Source of the DNA: DATBLE01 sp050258035
Lineage (GTDB): Bacteria > Actinomycetota > Thermoleophilia > Gaiellales > Gaiellaceae
Assembly: GCA_050258035.1 (NCBI GenBank)
Contig: JBLMYA010000051.1
Span: 1-9,555 of the forward strand
Direction: 5' to 3'
DNA length: 9,555 bases
Shown here: one piece after another, positions 1 through 5,524 of the stretch
Position numbering within the stretch: position 1 is the stretch's first letter
How the letters are laid out: the number at the start of each line of letters is the position of its first letter
Position numbers and translations under genes: made by a program
Notes under the pieces: generated by a model
Told to the model about the DNA's origin: nothing
Database searches by the model: none
What the model saw: the letters and a program-made list of their open reading frames with translations, nothing else

Positions 1-41
1 CGTGGCCCCGGGGGCACCTCTTGCATCCCGCCTGACGAGGG

Positions 42-62
42 AAAAGCCCCATTGCAGGGGCT
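42..62 (-). terminator. Intrinsic terminator of the tRNA gene
   Basis: Read on the minus strand, just past the tRNA 3' end, AGCCCC and GGGGCT form a perfect 6-bp stem around the 6-nt loop TGCAAT. The stem runs into a short T tract (TTTT, then C). This is the only hairpin in the window with a T tail, and its position 7 nt after the discriminator base fits termination of the tRNA transcript. Confidence 0.75.
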
Positions 63-69
63 CTTCTAG

Positions 70-143
70 TGGGCCCGCCTGGATTCGAACCAGGGACCAA
101 CGGATTATGAGTCCGCTGCTCTGACCAGCTGAGCTACGGGCCC
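70..143 (-). tRNA. tRNA with CAU anticodon, probably tRNA-Ile2 (lysidine type)
   Basis: The reverse complement folds as a full cloverleaf. It has a perfect 7-bp acceptor stem (GGGCCCG with CGGGCCC), a D arm with TAGCTCAG and GGTCAGAGC, an anticodon loop CTCATAA with anticodon CAT at 107-109, and a T arm containing GGTTCGAATCC. The discriminator is A at position 70. CCA is not encoded, so it must be added afterwards. The G1-C72 pair argues against initiator tRNA-fMet, which normally has a 1-72 mismatch. Ile2 and elongator Met share the CAU anticodon. C4-G69 and C5-G68 in the acceptor stem, and the close likeness of the anticodon arm and variable loop to E. coli tRNA-Ile2, favour Ile2, whose C34 is converted to lysidine by TilS. 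The tRNA call is secure; the Ile2 identity is about 65% likely, with Met as the alternative. Confidence 0.95.
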
Positions 144-152
144 GTCTCGCTC

Positions 153-158
153 AGCGTA
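153..158 (-). promoter_or_regulatory. Candidate -10 element of the tRNA gene
   Basis: On the minus strand TACGCT (preceded by T, giving TTACGCT) lies 9 nt before the mature tRNA 5' end. This predicts a very short RNase P leader. No good -35 hexamer is visible, so this rests on the TAnnnT match and its position. Confidence 0.4.
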
Positions 159-240
159 ACGGGGAAGCGAGCGACCTGGGCGCCGGCTGCTGTTGCCCCG
201 TCGGCCTGAGGCGTGGTGCCGGAAGACCGGTGGCGTGACC

Positions 241-283
241 TCTCGAAGGCTCGCACGCAAATTGCGCGAAAAACCGTTCGAGA
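241..283. repeat. Imperfect inverted repeat (long hairpin)
   Basis: TCTCGAA (241-247) pairs perfectly with TTCGAGA (277-283). Inside, GG (248-249) can pair with CC (274-275), TCGC (251-254) with GCGA (266-269), and GC (257-258) with GC (264-265) around an AAATT loop. The element sits in a 317-bp gene-free stretch and is locally more AT-rich than its surroundings. It has no T tail in either direction and does not match any RNA family I can name. It could be a protein-binding palindrome, part of a small RNA, or chance. Confidence 0.4.
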
Positions 284-288
284 CCCCC

Positions 289-317
289 TTGCAGGACATG
301 GCCCGAGGCTCTAGGTT
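289..317 (+). promoter_or_regulatory. Candidate housekeeping-sigma promoter upstream of the hydrolase
   Basis: TTGCAG (289-294) and TAGGTT (312-317) are separated by exactly 17 bp, the optimal spacing for a primary-sigma promoter. The predicted start, near 324, would give the hydrolase gene an alternative leader of about 137 nt, or make a short untranslated RNA. The gene also has its own -10 immediately before the ATG, so this would be a second upstream start. The -35 matches the consensus TTGACA only in its TTG core plus one base. Confidence 0.35.
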
Positions 318-448
318 TCCGCTTGCGCCGAGCACGGAGCGCGATTAGGTCGAAGCCCAGCCGGGCGGCGGTACGCGGAAGCGGAAGGTTGGTCGGCTAG
401 GCGGACGAAAGCGCCACCGGCTCGGCGAACTCCTGGTCCGGGATTCTC

Positions 449-454
449 TAGGCT
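449..454 (+). promoter_or_regulatory. -10 element giving a leaderless hydrolase mRNA
   Basis: TAGGCT is followed by 6 nt and then the ATG at 461, so transcription would begin at or within a base or two of the A of the start codon. No Shine-Dalgarno sequence precedes the ATG, which agrees with leaderless translation. No -35 match is seen at normal spacing. Confidence 0.5.
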
Positions 455-460
455 CCGGCG

Positions 461-1309
461 ATGGAATCCTTTCGCACCGCCGACGGCCGCACGCTCTCCT
501 ACCGCCGCGAGGGCGCAGGGCCGGTGCTCGTGTGCCATCCGGGCGGTCCCGGGTTCTCGTCTCGCTACTTCGGCGACCTGGCCGGCCTCGGCGAGAGCTT
601 CACGCTGATTCTCCTCAACCCCCGAGGCAGCGAGGGCTCCGACCGCCCGCCGGACTCTCGCGCCTACGAGACCGCCGACTACGTCTCCGACGTCGACGAG
701 CTCAGGGCGCACCTCGGGCTCGAGCGTATGCTCCTCCTCGGACATTCGCACGGGGGCGTGGTCGCAGCGGCGTACGCCGCTGCCCATCCCGATCGCGTCG
801 AGATGCTCGTCCTCGCCAGCACGCTCGCGCGATTCGGGGAGGAGCACCGCACGATGATGGAGGCCGGCATGGAGGCGAAGGCGGACGAGCCCTGGTATGC
901 CGACGCGCAGGCAGCGCTCGAGGACGAGCAGGCCGGCCGCTTCGAGACCGACGAGGAGCTCGCTGCGCTCTGCATGCGGGAGCTCCCCTTCTACTTCAGC
1001 CGCTACGGCGACCCCGAGCAGGCGTACATCGACACTCTCCGGGGGGAGGTGCCTGTCGCCGACGCCCTGCTGCTCTTCAACGACGAGATCTTCACGACCT
1101 TCGACCTGCGCCCCGACCTCCCGAAGATCGCGGCACCGACGCTCGTCATCGCCGGCGAGGACGACTTCATCACCGGGCCGGCGTGCGCGGCGGATTTCGC
1201 AGCGATCCCCGTCCAGAAAACCGTGTTGGTGCCGGGCTGTGGCCACTTCATCTTCATCGAGAAACGCGACCGCTTCCGCGAGGAAACGACCTCCTTCCTA
1301 CTCGACTGA
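461..1309 (+). CDS. Alpha/beta hydrolase, proline-iminopeptidase-like (S33 type)
   Basis: A 282-residue cytoplasmic hydrolase with no signal peptide. The oxyanion-hole motif HPGGPG is at residues 26-31, matching the HGGPG signature of proline iminopeptidases and their relatives. The nucleophile elbow GHSHGG gives Ser96, the acid is probably Asp235 in GEDD (232-235), and the catalytic His262 is in CGHFIF. The cap region, about 125-215, is rich in Glu and aromatic residues. Length is normal for the family. The fold and triad are clear but the substrate is not: S33-like proteins include aminopeptidases, esterases, lactonases and epoxide hydrolases. The ATG start is chosen because family homology begins immediately (FRTADGRTLSYRREG) and a -10 element sits 6 nt upstream. 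It stands alone and converges on the HypE-like gene, so context does not help with function. Confidence 0.9.
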   Translation: MESFRTADGRTLSYRREGAGPVLVCHPGGPGFSSRYFGDLAGLGESFTLILLNPRGSEGSDRPPDSRAYETADYVSDVDELRAHLGLERMLLLGHSHGGVVAAAYAAAHPDRVEMLVLASTLARFGEEHRTMMEAGMEAKADEPWYADAQAALEDEQAGRFETDEELAALCMRELPFYFSRYGDPEQAYIDTLRGEVPVADALLLFNDEIFTTFDLRPDLPKIAAPTLVIAGEDDFITGPACAADFAAIPVQKTVLVPGCGHFIFIEKRDRFREETTSFLLD

Positions 1310-2326
1310 CGAGCCGGGGATGCCGCTCAGCACGCGTGCGACCTCGTCGCTCTCGTAGACGGGCAGCTCTCGCTCGTCCGAGCCGAGGCGAAGCGTGAAG
1401 CGGCCGCCGCGATCGGCCACTTCGCCGATCCGGGTCGCGCGAACGCCGATTGCGTCGCAGGCGGCGACCAGGCCGCGGACCGAGCCCGCTTCCGCGGCGA
1501 CCAGCAGGCTGCCGGAGGCGAGCATCCCGAGTGGATCGAGGCCCAGTGCGGAAGCGATCGCGGCCGTCTCGGGCAACACCGGCACGGCCTCGCAATCCAC
1601 CGTGACCCCGCAGCCGGCAGCGAGCCCGAGTTCGCGTACACCCGTCACGAGACCCCCTTCGGTCGGGTCGTGCAACGCGGTCACACCCCCCGCGTCGAGG
1701 ACGGCCATTGCCTCCGGCACCACCGAGATGCCGGGATCGGCGAGGAAGGTCGCCGCACGCTCGACGATGTCGGGACCGACCTCGGCCCCGAGGCGGTCCC
1801 CGAGTTCCCGTGCCACGAGCGCGGTTCCCTCGAGGGCGAGCGCCTTGGTCAGGAGGAGGACGTCTCCGGGACGGGCGCCGCCCGGACGAAGGAGTGCACC
1901 GCGGCGGGCCTCGCCGAGAAGAACCCCGACGAGGACCGGGCGGCGGACGGCGGGCGTGATTTCCGTGTGACCGCCGACGAGGGAGACGCCCCGCTCGACA
2001 CACGCATCGCGCAACTCACGGAAATGGGTCTCGACGCCGTCCTCGCTCGTTCCGACGGGCAGGAGCGCGGTGACCATCATCCAGCGCGGAGTCGCCCCGA
2101 GGCACGCGAGGTCGTTCGCGTTGACGTCGACGAGATACTGCGCAGGGCTTGCGCTTGCGAACGTGATCGGATCGGACTTGACCACAAGCGTCGTGGCGCC
2201 GAGGTCGATCGCCGCGGCGTCGCCCCCGACGCCCGGTCCGACGAGCACCGTCGGATCGCTCGATCCGTAGGCGTCGATCAACCGGCCGAGCAGTTCGCCA
2301 GGCAGCTTGCCGACCGGCAGAGTCAC
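1298..2326 (-). CDS. AIR synthase-related / HypE-like ATP-binding protein
   Basis: A 342-residue member of the PurM/HypE/SelD/ThiL superfamily, which uses ATP to activate or phosphorylate an oxygen or carboxamide group. Visible signatures are GVGGDAA (32-38), SDPIT (51-55), VNANDLACLGA (68-78), GGHTE (118-122), DPTEGGL (220-226) and GMLASGSLL (267-275), covering the N-terminal AIRS domain and the C-terminal AIRS_C domain. The N-terminus (LPVGKLPGELLGRLI) and GGHTEITP are closest to HypE-type proteins. True HypE ends in a cysteine that carries the thiocarbamoyl/cyano group made with HypF; this protein ends IPGSSVE with no terminal Cys, so a hydrogenase-maturation role is unlikely. It also lacks the N-terminal catalytic Cys/Sec motif of SelD. 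No hyp, hydrogenase, sel or pur genes are nearby. GTG start. The last 12 bp overlap the convergent hydrolase gene. Substrate unknown. Confidence 0.85.
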   Translation of the reverse strand: MTLPVGKLPGELLGRLIDAYGSSDPTVLVGPGVGGDAAAIDLGATTLVVKSDPITFASASPAQYLVDVNANDLACLGATPRWMMVTALLPVGTSEDGVETHFRELRDACVERGVSLVGGHTEITPAVRRPVLVGVLLGEARRGALLRPGGARPGDVLLLTKALALEGTALVARELGDRLGAEVGPDIVERAATFLADPGISVVPEAMAVLDAGGVTALHDPTEGGLVTGVRELGLAAGCGVTVDCEAVPVLPETAAIASALGLDPLGMLASGSLLVAAEAGSVRGLVAACDAIGVRATRIGEVADRGGRFTLRLGSDERELPVYESDEVARVLSGIPGSSVE

Positions 2327-2346
2327 GCGTTCCCGTCCACCGGTCT

Positions 2347-2352
2347 AGCTTA
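2347..2352 (-). promoter_or_regulatory. Candidate -10 element of the HypE-like gene
   Basis: On the minus strand TAAGCT overlaps a second weaker match, TAGACC (2347-2342). They lie 20 and 15 nt before the GTG at 2326, which predicts a leader of roughly 8-13 nt, slightly longer than for the neighbouring genes. GGACGGG just before the start could act as a weak ribosome site. Confidence 0.35.
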
Positions 2353-2379
2353 GAGCGGGGGCGAGAGTCCGCCGGTTCC

Positions 2380-2400
2380 GTCCGGAGACCGACTCATGAT
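2380..2400 (+). promoter_or_regulatory. Candidate leaderless promoter of the membrane protein gene
   Basis: CATGAT (2395-2400, one mismatch to TAnnnT) is 6 nt before the GTG at 2407. GTCCG begins at 2380, exactly 15 nt before this hexamer, the same register as GTCCG in the ruvC and recJ promoters. An ATG overlapping the hexamer (2396) reads only four codons before a stop and is not the start. Confidence 0.35.
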
Positions 2401-2406
2401 CAGCGC

Positions 2407-3297
2407 GTGAGGGTGAACCGCGCACCCTGGGCGACCGGGTCATTCCTCGTGTACACGGGCGCGCTGATCGCGCTGGCCGCTTCGGCAGCCTGGCTGTCCG
2501 TGATCGACTCCGACCACAGCCAGGGCGCCCTGGCCGGCTGGTCGGTGCTCTTCTGGTTCGCCGCCGAGATGCTCGCCTTCATGCTCCTCGGCCGCGGCCG
2601 GCGGGTGGCGGCGGGCCTGTTCGGGTTTGTCGGGCTCGGGCTCTTCGCCCTCATGGTCGCCTCGTTCTTCTCCTGGTTCGGGTGGCTGCCCCACGACAAG
2701 CCGCTCGGAGGGTTCCACCTCGGATTGCTGTTCCTCCAGCTGCTCGTCCTGCTCGCCGCGGCGATCGACCTCTCGATCTTCAAGTTCCCGCTCTTCGTGC
2801 TCGTCCTCGCGGGCCTCGGCTGGTACTTCGTCACCGACCTCGTCTCCAGCGGGGGCAACTGGAGTGCGTGGGTGACGTTGTTCATCGGGCTCTTCCTCTT
2901 CGTCATGGGGCTCGGGAACGACGGCGGCGACACGCGGCCGTACGGGTTCTGGGTGCACGTCGTCGCCGGGCTCACGATCGGCGGTGCGCTGCTCTTCTGG
3001 TGGCACTCGTCGGACGTCCAGTGGGCGCTGATCATCGTCGTCGGGCTCGTGTTCATGGCCGTCGGCGCCGCGATCAGGCGTTCGAGCTATGCGGTCCTCG
3101 GGACCCTCGGGCTCGTGTTCGCGACCGGTCACTACTCGCTTGGGGAGACCTTCGGGCTCGGCGGAGGGGAACCGCACGCGCCGACGACCTGGGCCGGCCC
3201 GGTCGCGTTCCTCTGCCTCGGCCTCTTCTTCGCCTTCGTGGGCATGGTGCTCTCTCGCCGTGGCGAGGAGGCCGAGAGCGCTCTCGAGCCGGTCTGA
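2407..3297 (+). CDS. Polytopic membrane protein of unknown function, about ten TM segments
   Basis: A 296-residue integral membrane protein that I do not recognise. Hydrophobic segments lie at about 12-32, 42-61, 68-92, 103-121, 127-145, 154-169, 180-199, 206-223, 228-243 and 263-283, joined by short loops. The C-terminal tail (SRRGEEAESALEPV) is charged and, with its Arg pair right after the last segment, probably cytosolic. Aromatic residues are plentiful (FFSWFGWL, LFWWH). No transporter motif, nucleotide-binding site or conserved acidic/His cluster marks a mechanism; acidic residues in loops include D34, D36, D171 and D175. GTG 2407 is preferred over GTG 2413 because of the -10 spacing. 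It is divergent from the HypE-like gene and 54 bp upstream of the pdxT remnant, which has its own promoter. Confidence 0.85.
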   Translation: MRVNRAPWATGSFLVYTGALIALAASAAWLSVIDSDHSQGALAGWSVLFWFAAEMLAFMLLGRGRRVAAGLFGFVGLGLFALMVASFFSWFGWLPHDKPLGGFHLGLLFLQLLVLLAAAIDLSIFKFPLFVLVLAGLGWYFVTDLVSSGGNWSAWVTLFIGLFLFVMGLGNDGGDTRPYGFWVHVVAGLTIGGALLFWWHSSDVQWALIIVVGLVFMAVGAAIRRSSYAVLGTLGLVFATGHYSLGETFGLGGGEPHAPTTWAGPVAFLCLGLFFAFVGMVLSRRGEEAESALEPV

Positions 3298-3338
3298 CCC
3301 GGGGATCGCCACGCGGCCGGACGACTGGAGGGCGCATC

Positions 3339-3344
3339 TAGAAT
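3339..3344 (+). promoter_or_regulatory. -10 element of the pdxT-remnant/yebC unit
   Basis: TAGAAT, a strong -10 match, is 7 nt before GTG 3352, so the message should start at or next to the GTG. No -35 consensus is seen. Its survival upstream of a broken gene suggests it is kept to express yebC. Confidence 0.55.
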
Positions 3345-3351
3345 CGACGGC

Positions 3352-3573
3352 GTGAAGATCGGCGTCCTCGCCGTGCAGGGCACCTTCCGCGAGCACGCGG
3401 CGACGCCGCGGCGGCCCGGCGCCGAGGCGGTGGAGGTTCGCCTGCCGGAGGAGCTGGAAGGGCTCGCCGGACTGTTCGTCGTCGCGTCTCGCCATCCCGA
3501 GCTGACCGAGGACACCCGCGTGCACGAGCTGTTCCTGGATCTGGTGCGGGAGGAGACGAATGTCGGGGCATAG
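3352..3573 (+). pseudogene. pdxT: pdxT remnant with large internal deletion
   Basis: A 73-codon open frame made of the two ends of PdxT, the glutaminase subunit of pyridoxal 5'-phosphate synthase (normally about 190 residues). Residues 1-41 (MKIGVLAVQGTFREHA, then EAVEVRLPEELEGLAGL) match the PdxT N-terminus. Residues 43-66 (VVASRHPELTEDTRVHELF) match its C-terminus. About 120 residues between them are absent, including the GGES oxyanion loop and the nucleophilic Cys in the CAG motif. The His-x-Glu pair (H48, E50) remains but cannot catalyse without Cys. The junction is near 3475. The family-typical MLRRLG reads TPRRPG, which could arise from three T-to-C changes (codons at 3403, 3406 and 3415), and the usual Phe before HPELT is Arg; both fit relaxed selection. 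No pdxS partner is in the window. The frame runs 14 bp into yebC, so translation may still feed yebC. A collapsed assembly is the alternative. Confidence 0.85.
3548..3555 (+). promoter_or_regulatory. Shine-Dalgarno site of yebC
   Basis: GGGAGGAG, with core GGAGG 6 nt before the ATG at 3560, is a strong ribosome-binding site lying inside the end of the pdxT remnant. It contrasts with the promoter-proximal genes, which have no such site, and it fixes the yebC start. Confidence 0.75.
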
Positions 3574-4315
3574 CAAGTGGTCGTCCATCAAGCACAAGAA
3601 GGGCGCAGCCGACGCGAAACGCGGCCAGCTGTTCACGAAGCTGACACGCGCGCTGATCGTCGCGGCAAAGGACGGAGGCCCCGACCCGGCGGGAAACCTC
3701 GCGCTCCAGAACGCGATCGACAAGGCGCGGGCCGCGTCGATGCCGAAGGACAACATCGAACGCGCGATCGCCCGGGGGAGCGGTACCGGCGCCGACGCGG
3801 CCGCCTACGAGCACATCTCCTACGAGGGCTACGGCCCGGGGGGCGTCGCCGTCTACGTCGACGTGCTCACCGACAACAGGAACCGGACGGCGGGCGAAGT
3901 CCGGCACATCTTCACGCGGCACGACGGGAACCTGGCCGAGTCGGGCGCGGTCGCGTGGCTGTTCGAGCGCAAGGGCGTCGTGCTCGTCGACCGGGACACG
4001 ACGGACGAGGACGAGCTGATGCTGGCCGCCGCCGACGCGGGCGCCGACGATGTCGTCGAGGAGGGCTCGAGCTTCGAGGTCACGTGCGCGCCCGAGGATC
4101 TGCACCGCGTCCGCGAGGGGCTGGAGGCTGCGGGGGTCCCGGTGACGGACGCGGAGGTGACGATGCTCCCGAAGACGACGGTCGCGATCGAGGACGAAGC
4201 GGTCGCGCGCAAGGTGCTGAAGCTGATCGACGGGCTCGAGGAGGCGGACGACGTCCAGGACGTCTACGCGAACTTCGACATCCCCGAGCACGTGCTGGAG
4301 ACGGTCGCCGTCTAG
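3560..4315 (+). CDS. yebC: YebC/TACO1 family translation factor or regulator
   Basis: A full-length 251-residue YebC/PmpR/TACO1 protein. The N-terminus MSGHSKWSSIKHKKGAADAKRG is the family signature, followed by NLALQNAIDKARAASMPKDNIERAI (47-70) and GYGPGGVAVYVDVLTDNRNRT (90-110), then the typical GGNLAESGAVAWLFERKG-like stretch, here with DGN (122-138), and the alpha/beta C-terminal domains. Family members were first described as DNA-binding transcription regulators (PmpR in Pseudomonas). Mitochondrial TACO1 and some bacterial homologues act in translation, including at proline-rich stretches, so the cytoplasmic role here is probably in translation. The ATG has a strong Shine-Dalgarno site and overlaps the pdxT remnant by 14 bp. 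In many genomes yebC lies directly before ruvC, as here, though hairpins and a separate promoter intervene. Confidence 0.97.
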   Translation: MSGHSKWSSIKHKKGAADAKRGQLFTKLTRALIVAAKDGGPDPAGNLALQNAIDKARAASMPKDNIERAIARGSGTGADAAAYEHISYEGYGPGGVAVYVDVLTDNRNRTAGEVRHIFTRHDGNLAESGAVAWLFERKGVVLVDRDTTDEDELMLAAADAGADDVVEEGSSFEVTCAPEDLHRVREGLEAAGVPVTDAEVTMLPKTTVAIEDEAVARKVLKLIDGLEEADDVQDVYANFDIPEHVLETVAV

Positions 4316-4320
4316 GTCTA

Positions 4321-4357
4321 GGGCGTCGCGGCGCCCGACCTGTGCGGGCGCGCACAG
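4321..4357 (+). terminator. Tandem GC-rich hairpins after yebC
   Basis: Two stems lie just past the yebC stop. GGGCG (4321-4325) pairs with CGCCC (4332-4336), and CTGTGCG (4340-4346) pairs perfectly with CGCACAG (4351-4357) around a GGCG tetraloop. No T tract follows, so termination would have to be of the U-less type proposed for GC-rich actinobacteria, or the stems may stabilise the mRNA 3' end. Confidence 0.4.
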
Positions 4358-4388
4358 CACGGGTGCACATGATCTCGGGGAAGCGGGC

Positions 4389-4417
4389 CCACGGGGAACC
4401 AACCGTTTCCCCCGTGG
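4389..4417. repeat. Inverted repeat in the yebC-ruvC gap
   Basis: CCACGGGG (4389-4396) pairs with CCCCGTGG (4410-4417), 8 bp. It can extend by AA (4397-4398) with TT (4407-4408) if C4409 is bulged, leaving an 8-nt loop. It is symmetrical enough to act on either strand. It ends 44 nt before the ruvC -10 element, so it could be a second U-less terminator for yebC or an operator upstream of the ruv operon. Confidence 0.4.
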
Positions 4418-4445
4418 AGCGAGCGGAGCGGGCGTCGGGAGGGAT

Positions 4446-4466
4446 GTCCGATCCGGTGCCTAACCT
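4446..4466 (+). promoter_or_regulatory. ruvCAB promoter with a block shared with recJ
   Basis: The -10 hexamer TAACCT (4461-4466) is 6 nt before GTG 4473, predicting a leaderless ruvC message. GTCCGATCCGGTGC (4446-4459) precedes it and recurs almost exactly before recJ; over 4446-4467 the two sites agree at 18 of 22 bases. GTC lies 15 nt before the -10, the register of the TGTCRGTG-N8-TAnnnT promoters controlled by PafBC in mycobacteria. Here TGTC and a later G match but the rest of that box does not. A role in DNA-damage induction is inference. Confidence 0.55.
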
Positions 4467-4472
4467 CACCGC

Positions 4473-4964
4473 GTGAGAGTTCTCGGCATCGATCCGGGCA
4501 CGGCTGCATGCGGGTACGCGATAGTCCACGAATCAGACGGTCGCCTCCGGGCCCTCGTCCACGGGTGCTGGCGCACGGAGGCGGGCGAGCGCCCGGAGCT
4601 GCGCCTGAAGACGATCTTCGAGGGCGTCCGGGCGCTGGCGGACCAGCACGAGCCGGATGCCGTCGCACTCGAGGAGTCCTTCGTCGGCGCCGACGCCCGC
4701 ATCGCGCTCTCTGTCGGCCAGGCGCGGGGCGCCGTGCTCGTCGCGTCCGCGCTCGCCGGCGTCGAGTGCGCTGAGTACGCGCCGAGTCGCGTGAAACAGA
4801 CAGTCTGCGGCTACGGCCGCGCCGAGAAGGCCCAGGTGGCGCGGATGGTGCAGACGATCCTGGGGCTGCGCTCGCCGCCCGCGTCGACGCACGCGTCCGA
4901 CGCGCTCGCGGTCGCGATCTGCCACGCGCTGGCGCCGCCGCTCTTGAAGGCGGTGGGGTCGTGA
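4473..4964 (+). CDS. ruvC: Holliday junction resolvase RuvC
   Basis: A 163-residue RNase H-fold endonuclease that cleaves four-way junctions by symmetric nicking after RuvAB branch migration. The family start RVLGIDPG carries catalytic Asp7. Glu67 in ALEESF, Asp143 in HASDALAVAICH and His140 complete the metal site. E. coli has Asp at the His140 position, whereas Thermus thermophilus RuvC has His there, so this is a known variant rather than damage. SVGQARG (80-86) is the conserved dimer/junction segment, and YAPSRVKQTVCGYGRAEKAQV (102-122) matches the usual KxxVxGxGxAxKxQV region. GTG start, leaderless by spacing. First gene of ruvCAB; its stop overlaps the ruvA start by 4 bp (GTGA), pointing to coupled translation. 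Confidence 0.97.
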   Translation: MRVLGIDPGTAACGYAIVHESDGRLRALVHGCWRTEAGERPELRLKTIFEGVRALADQHEPDAVALEESFVGADARIALSVGQARGAVLVASALAGVECAEYAPSRVKQTVCGYGRAEKAQVARMVQTILGLRSPPASTHASDALAVAICHALAPPLLKAVGS

Positions 4965-5524
4965 TCGCGCGCCTGCGCGGGACGCCTGTCGCGCACCGCC
5001 CGGACGGCCTCGTCCTCGACGTCGACGGCGTCGGCTACCTCGTGGCTGCCACCCCCAGTGCCGTGCGGCGGGCCGACGGTGGCGGCGAGGTCACGCTCGA
5101 GATCCACACGCACGTCCGGGAGGACACGCTCCAGCTCTACGGCTTCGCCGACGCGGCCGAGCGGGAGCTGTTCGAGCATCTCCTGTCGGTGAGCGGCGTC
5201 GGGCCGAAGGTCGCGCTGGCGATCGTCTCGGGATCGAGCCCCGCCGAGCTCCGGCGTGCGATCGCCCTCGAGGACACAGCCCGGTTCGAGGCGATCCCGG
5301 GCATCGGCAAGAAGACCGCGCAGCGGGTCGTCCTCGAGCTCAAGGAGAAGGTCGGCGCCGGCGTTTCGACGCCCGAGAGGCGGCAGGACGGACATCTCGT
5401 CGCCCGGGACGCGCTGGTCGAGCTCGGCTTCTCGACGGTCGACGCCGAGCGCGCGCTCGCCGAGGTCGACCCGGAGCTCCCGGCCGAGGAGCGCGTCCGG
5501 GAGGCGCTGAGGAAGGCGGCGTGA
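4961..5524 (+). CDS. ruvA: Holliday junction branch migration protein RuvA
   Basis: A 187-residue RuvA, near the usual length. The N-terminal OB-fold domain (1-62: MIARLRGTPV, VDGVGYLV, HTHVREDTLQLYGF) includes the acidic pin residues Glu54 and Asp55, which keep duplex arms apart in the tetrameric cross. Domain II has two helix-hairpin-helix motifs, LLSVSGVGPKVALAI (74-88) and FEAIPGIGKKTAQRVVLEL (109-127), for DNA backbone contact. A linker of about 130-145 leads to domain III (ARDALVELGFSTVDAERAL, 148-166), which binds RuvB and regulates its ATPase. GTG start overlaps the ruvC stop by 4 bp, and ruvB overlaps its end by 4 bp. All functional parts are intact. Confidence 0.97.
   Translation: MIARLRGTPVAHRPDGLVLDVDGVGYLVAATPSAVRRADGGGEVTLEIHTHVREDTLQLYGFADAAERELFEHLLSVSGVGPKVALAIVSGSSPAELRRAIALEDTARFEAIPGIGKKTAQRVVLELKEKVGAGVSTPERRQDGHLVARDALVELGFSTVDAERALAEVDPELPAEERVREALRKAA

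Larger units (their letters stand above)
144..460. other. Gene-free region between the tRNA and the hydrolase gene
   Basis: No convincing coding sequence is seen on either strand. The open frames that cross it are extensions of the antisense of the tRNA or of the hydrolase. It holds the candidate tRNA -10 element near 155, the inverted repeat at 241-283, a candidate plus-strand promoter at 289-317 and the hydrolase -10 at 449-454. I see no T-tailed terminator and no riboswitch I recognise. Confidence 0.6.

Noticed and set aside
42..143. Integrated element attachment site at the tRNA 3' end
   Set aside because: No integrase, no direct repeat of the tRNA 3' end elsewhere in the window, and an ordinary terminator follows the tRNA.
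105..335. 76-aa minus-strand open frame ending PVAQLVRAADS
   Set aside because: Its C-terminal end is the 5' half of the tRNA read as protein, a well-known false product. The rest has no homology signal or start context.
311..1246. 311-aa minus-strand open frame opposite the hydrolase
   Set aside because: Antisense shadow of a clear alpha/beta hydrolase with triad. The Arg/Glu/Val-rich composition is typical of GC-rich antisense frames.
1298..2326. Selenophosphate synthetase (SelD) as the identity of the AIR-synthase-like gene
   Set aside because: The Sec/Cys-containing N-terminal loop of SelD is absent, and the N-terminal region and GGHTE block fit HypE-like proteins better.
2440..3756. 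438-aa minus-strand open frame opposite the membrane protein and pdxT remnant
   Set aside because: Very rich in Glu, Arg and Pro with no family motif. It spans two plus-strand genes and their promoter, so it is an antisense artefact of GC-rich coding DNA.
4446..4466. Canonical PafBC/RecA-NDp promoter or LexA box before ruvC
   Set aside because: Only TGTC and one further G of TGTCRGTG match, and no actinobacterial SOS box of the TCGAAC-N4-GTTCGA type is seen here. Only the spacing and the ruvC/recJ identity are claimed.
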